A stretch of DNA of 29,889 nucleotides from Chara braunii (lineage: Eukaryota > Streptophyta > Charophyceae > Charales > Characeae), in NCBI GenBank assembly GCA_003427395.1, contig BFEA01000581.1, positions 394,843 to 424,731 on the forward strand, in the 5' to 3' direction. The translations under genes and the position numbers were made by a program. The number at the start of each line of letters is the position of its first letter. Positions within the stretch are counted from its first letter, which is position 1. The notes below the pieces were generated by a model. It searched no databases. It saw nothing but the letters and a program-made list of their open reading frames with translations, and had not been told where the DNA came from. Below, one piece after another: positions 27,891-29,889 of the stretch.

Positions 27891-28825
27891 GGGCACCTGA
27901 ACTTACAGAGCGCGCCCAACTTAGGCAGGCCTAAAGTCAGAATACCTAAACTTATAGAGCGTTCTGACTTAACCAAGTATACACAAACAGATGACACAAC
28001 TACTTCTCTCTTCTTTGGGCGTGTGACTAGACCACTTCAGTCACCCTGAGTTGTTTAAATAGCCAATTTATATATACCTTTCTGACCTTAGTCTTCAAAG
28101 GGGACATAAGGCTCAGCCGCTCAACTTAGAACATTGCTAAACCTGTCCAAGTTTACGTTCAGTTATATCTCTTAGTTGTACTCTCTTCAGTTGTAATAAG
28201 CTATAGTCACGCTACCTAAACTTATAGAGCGGCGTGACTAGCATGTTCTTAGTAGCATAGTAATATAATATAGCCAAGTTATATCCATTAGGTTCCAACA
28301 TGTGCGAGGCATAGGGTTAGACTACCTAAACTTATAGAGCGGTCTGACCCTCAGCCAGGTTCGTTTCTCTCTGATCCAATCTGTGCGAGGCAGTGGGATA
28401 GGCTACCTAAACTTATAGAGCGGTCTGTCCCCTGCCAGAATTATTCCCTCAGAACAAAACAGGAGAAGGGCTGAACCACATAAACTTATAGAGCGGTTCA
28501 GACCTCCTTGTTCAGGACCAAAGAAACTGAGAGAACCCCAAGTAAAACGAGGCAACCCAAGGTACCTAAACTTATAGAGCGCCTTGGGTCCCTGAAAGTC
28601 ACCCACAGTCAAACCCTCACAAGTCAGAGCAGTCAGGACACCTAAACTTATTGAGCGTCCTGACCCTCCATGCAATTTACAGCACTTGGTCTCCCCAAAC
28701 TCATGGGGACATCCTAGCCTCCAGAGCTTCAGGCTACCTAAACTTATAGAGCGGCCTGAGGCTCCTTGCAGTCCAAAAATAAACAAAGCGCTGGGCTTCC
28801 CCAAACTTAAAGGGACCTCCCAGCC
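27891..28825 (-). repeat. Array A in the 5' LTR
   Basis: This is the same nine constant-loop, variable-stem hairpins as 8256-9190, shifted by 19,635 with no difference seen. If this LTR drives transcription, these hairpins would be either in the promoter region or near the start of the RNA, depending on the unknown start site. Confidence 0.88.
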
Positions 28826-29889
28826 TTAATGACCCAGTCAATCTGCACACGATACTGCCTTACTTCCAACCTTCCCCCAGATGCAACCCATCTCATTCAC
28901 AGTCTGCTTTCAGGCAATCAACAAACTGAAACTGAGATTTGCCCACACATTCTTTTACTTCCTTCTGACTTACGTCTTGAAAGTCAAACTTAGAACCAAG
29001 TACAGGACCCATACAATACACTCAGTCAAACATAGAGGGATGTACAGGTAGGGGGTATAGTTGGGTTTATAAAAGGAGTAAGGGAATTATCACTCAGTTC
29101 CCTGCCTCCAGGACTCCGCCTGAGTCCCGGCAGAGCTCCAGCAATCGGTGGGACAACCTCCCACAAAGGCCTCGGCCCGGATTACGGGCCACACGCCCGC
29201 CTGCCGCCTTCCTCTCAGAGCCAAAGGACCAGACTTTTAGAGTAAGAAGGGCAGGATAAGGGAGAGTAAGACTCTCAAACTCAGGAAGGACACACTCAGA
29301 CTCACGCGAGAGGGCCTTCGAGTCTTCAACGCCTAGGGGCCCCGCAATGGCAACGAAAATACTCAACAGCTCGGTCAACAAATGGTTACCTGCTGGTTGT
29401 TGACTCCCTAACTACCTCCTCAAACTATGCCGGCGGCCTTCCTCGCAGTCCGACCACCTCCCTTGTACTACACCCTTACTCCCCGCGACGAGGCTGCCGC
29501 CCACAGCCTCACCTGTGCGTACTCAAGGTAGCACAGTGGTCTGCCGCAACCTCGGTAGTCTCTGCAGCGAAAGGGCTGCAACAACCCCAATAGCGGACGT
29601 GCAGCTGCAACCTGGCCAAGTTCAAACTTTAGCTCTTCTTCCCCCGACTGGCCGTGGGTTGGTAGGCCCCTGTCGCTCCTTCCCGGCCAACNANCCNCCT
29701 GCAATCCNCGTGGCTCTCCGNNCGTTATCTCCACCCCACCAAGCCTTGCTGAGTGAACAAGCACAGTACCACGCAGGTAAGGTCCCTCAGTAACGTACGG
29801 GCCCCTCCCTCAGCACCTGCAGCATAGGCAGCCCGTTGGTCCACAGGTAGTCCAAGCTTTCACGACCTGTCCCCTGCNANCTNTCCNNC

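Larger units (their letters stand above)
5103..29889 (-). mobile_element. Giant Ty3/gypsy-type LTR retrotransposon, minus strand, 5' LTR truncated by window
   Basis: Two long direct copies bracket a coding interior in the order Gag, protease, RT, RNase H, integrase, second Gag-like frame, all on the minus strand. RT and RNase H before integrase is the Ty3/gypsy order. The outer edge of the 3' LTR is TG at 5103; the matching inner edge of the 5' LTR is TG at 24779, i.e. the LTR ends in CA in element sense. The primer site follows after two bases. At least 24.8 kb of the element is visible, and the full length depends on the unseen end of the 5' LTR. Five TAG and two TGA in-frame stops, plus frameshifts, show this copy is not autonomous. 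A target-site duplication cannot be checked because only the left flank (ending CGCGC at 5102) is present. Confidence 0.92.
24779..29889 (-). repeat. 5' LTR, cut by the window end
   Basis: It matches 5103-10254. It lacks a net 49 bp near 25297-25312 relative to the left copy, and has 8 extra bases near 25930. From 26226 to 29648 it is identical to 6591-10013, including every N. After 29649 it differs and has its own Ns, up to the low-quality end. As the 5' LTR it should hold the promoter for the element. No single clear TATA in element sense was identified, although each array A loop contains CTATAAG. Confidence 0.85.

Noticed and set aside
5103-29889. Dating the insertion from LTR divergence
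   Set aside because: The LTRs are about 5% different at the left end but identical with shared Ns over 3.4 kb, so the assembly does not give two independent LTR sequences.

Overview
The window looks like nuclear DNA of a plant-lineage eukaryote. It has long microsatellites, no dense gene array, GT-AG splice-like signals, foldback elements and one very large LTR retrotransposon. The primer site matches the 3' end of plant-type tRNA-Asp. The in-frame stops look like decayed CAG and CGA codons, as expected where CHG and CG sites are methylated. A streptophyte such as a charophyte alga is my best guess; this is inference, and the sequence does not name the host. || Layout. Positions 1-1453 are a foldback element with long inverted arms and a second hairpin nested inside. 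Positions 1454-5102 are host intron or intergenic DNA. They hold microsatellites (CA, TG/CG, CT, TAA, CTT), small inverted and tandem repeats, a possible SINE-like tract, and two candidate plus-strand exons (1513-1549 and about 4838-5005), each followed by a good 5' splice site. || From 5103 to the window end runs one minus-strand Ty3/gypsy-type element. Its 3' LTR starts at 5103 (TG...). The inner end of its 5' LTR is at 24779, two bases from a tRNA-Asp-type primer site (24758-24776). The 5' LTR runs off the window. At least 5.1 kb of LTR is visible in two direct copies, first offset by about 19,676 and then by 19,635 bases. Read right to left, the interior holds Gag (24376 to about 22095), protease (22094-21153), reverse transcriptase (21069-19846), RNase H and integrase (to 17803), and then, unusually, a second Gag-like reading frame (17605-14934) with its own CCHC knuckle. 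|| The element is broken. In what look like continuous frames there are five TAG and two TGA stops, and there are several frameshifts. It was probably built to express Gag and Pol from the genomic RNA, and the downstream Gag-like protein from a separate (perhaps spliced) RNA. || The most unusual structure is in the LTR. One array has nine hairpins with a nearly invariant 19-nt loop and stems that differ from unit to unit yet stay complementary (8256-9129, repeated at 27891-28764). A second array has about five units of about 122 bp, several with compensated stems (7413-7950 and 27048-27585). Caution: a 3.4-kb block of the two LTRs (6591-10013 and 26226-29648) is identical including every N, which points to assembly copying rather than two independently read LTRs.
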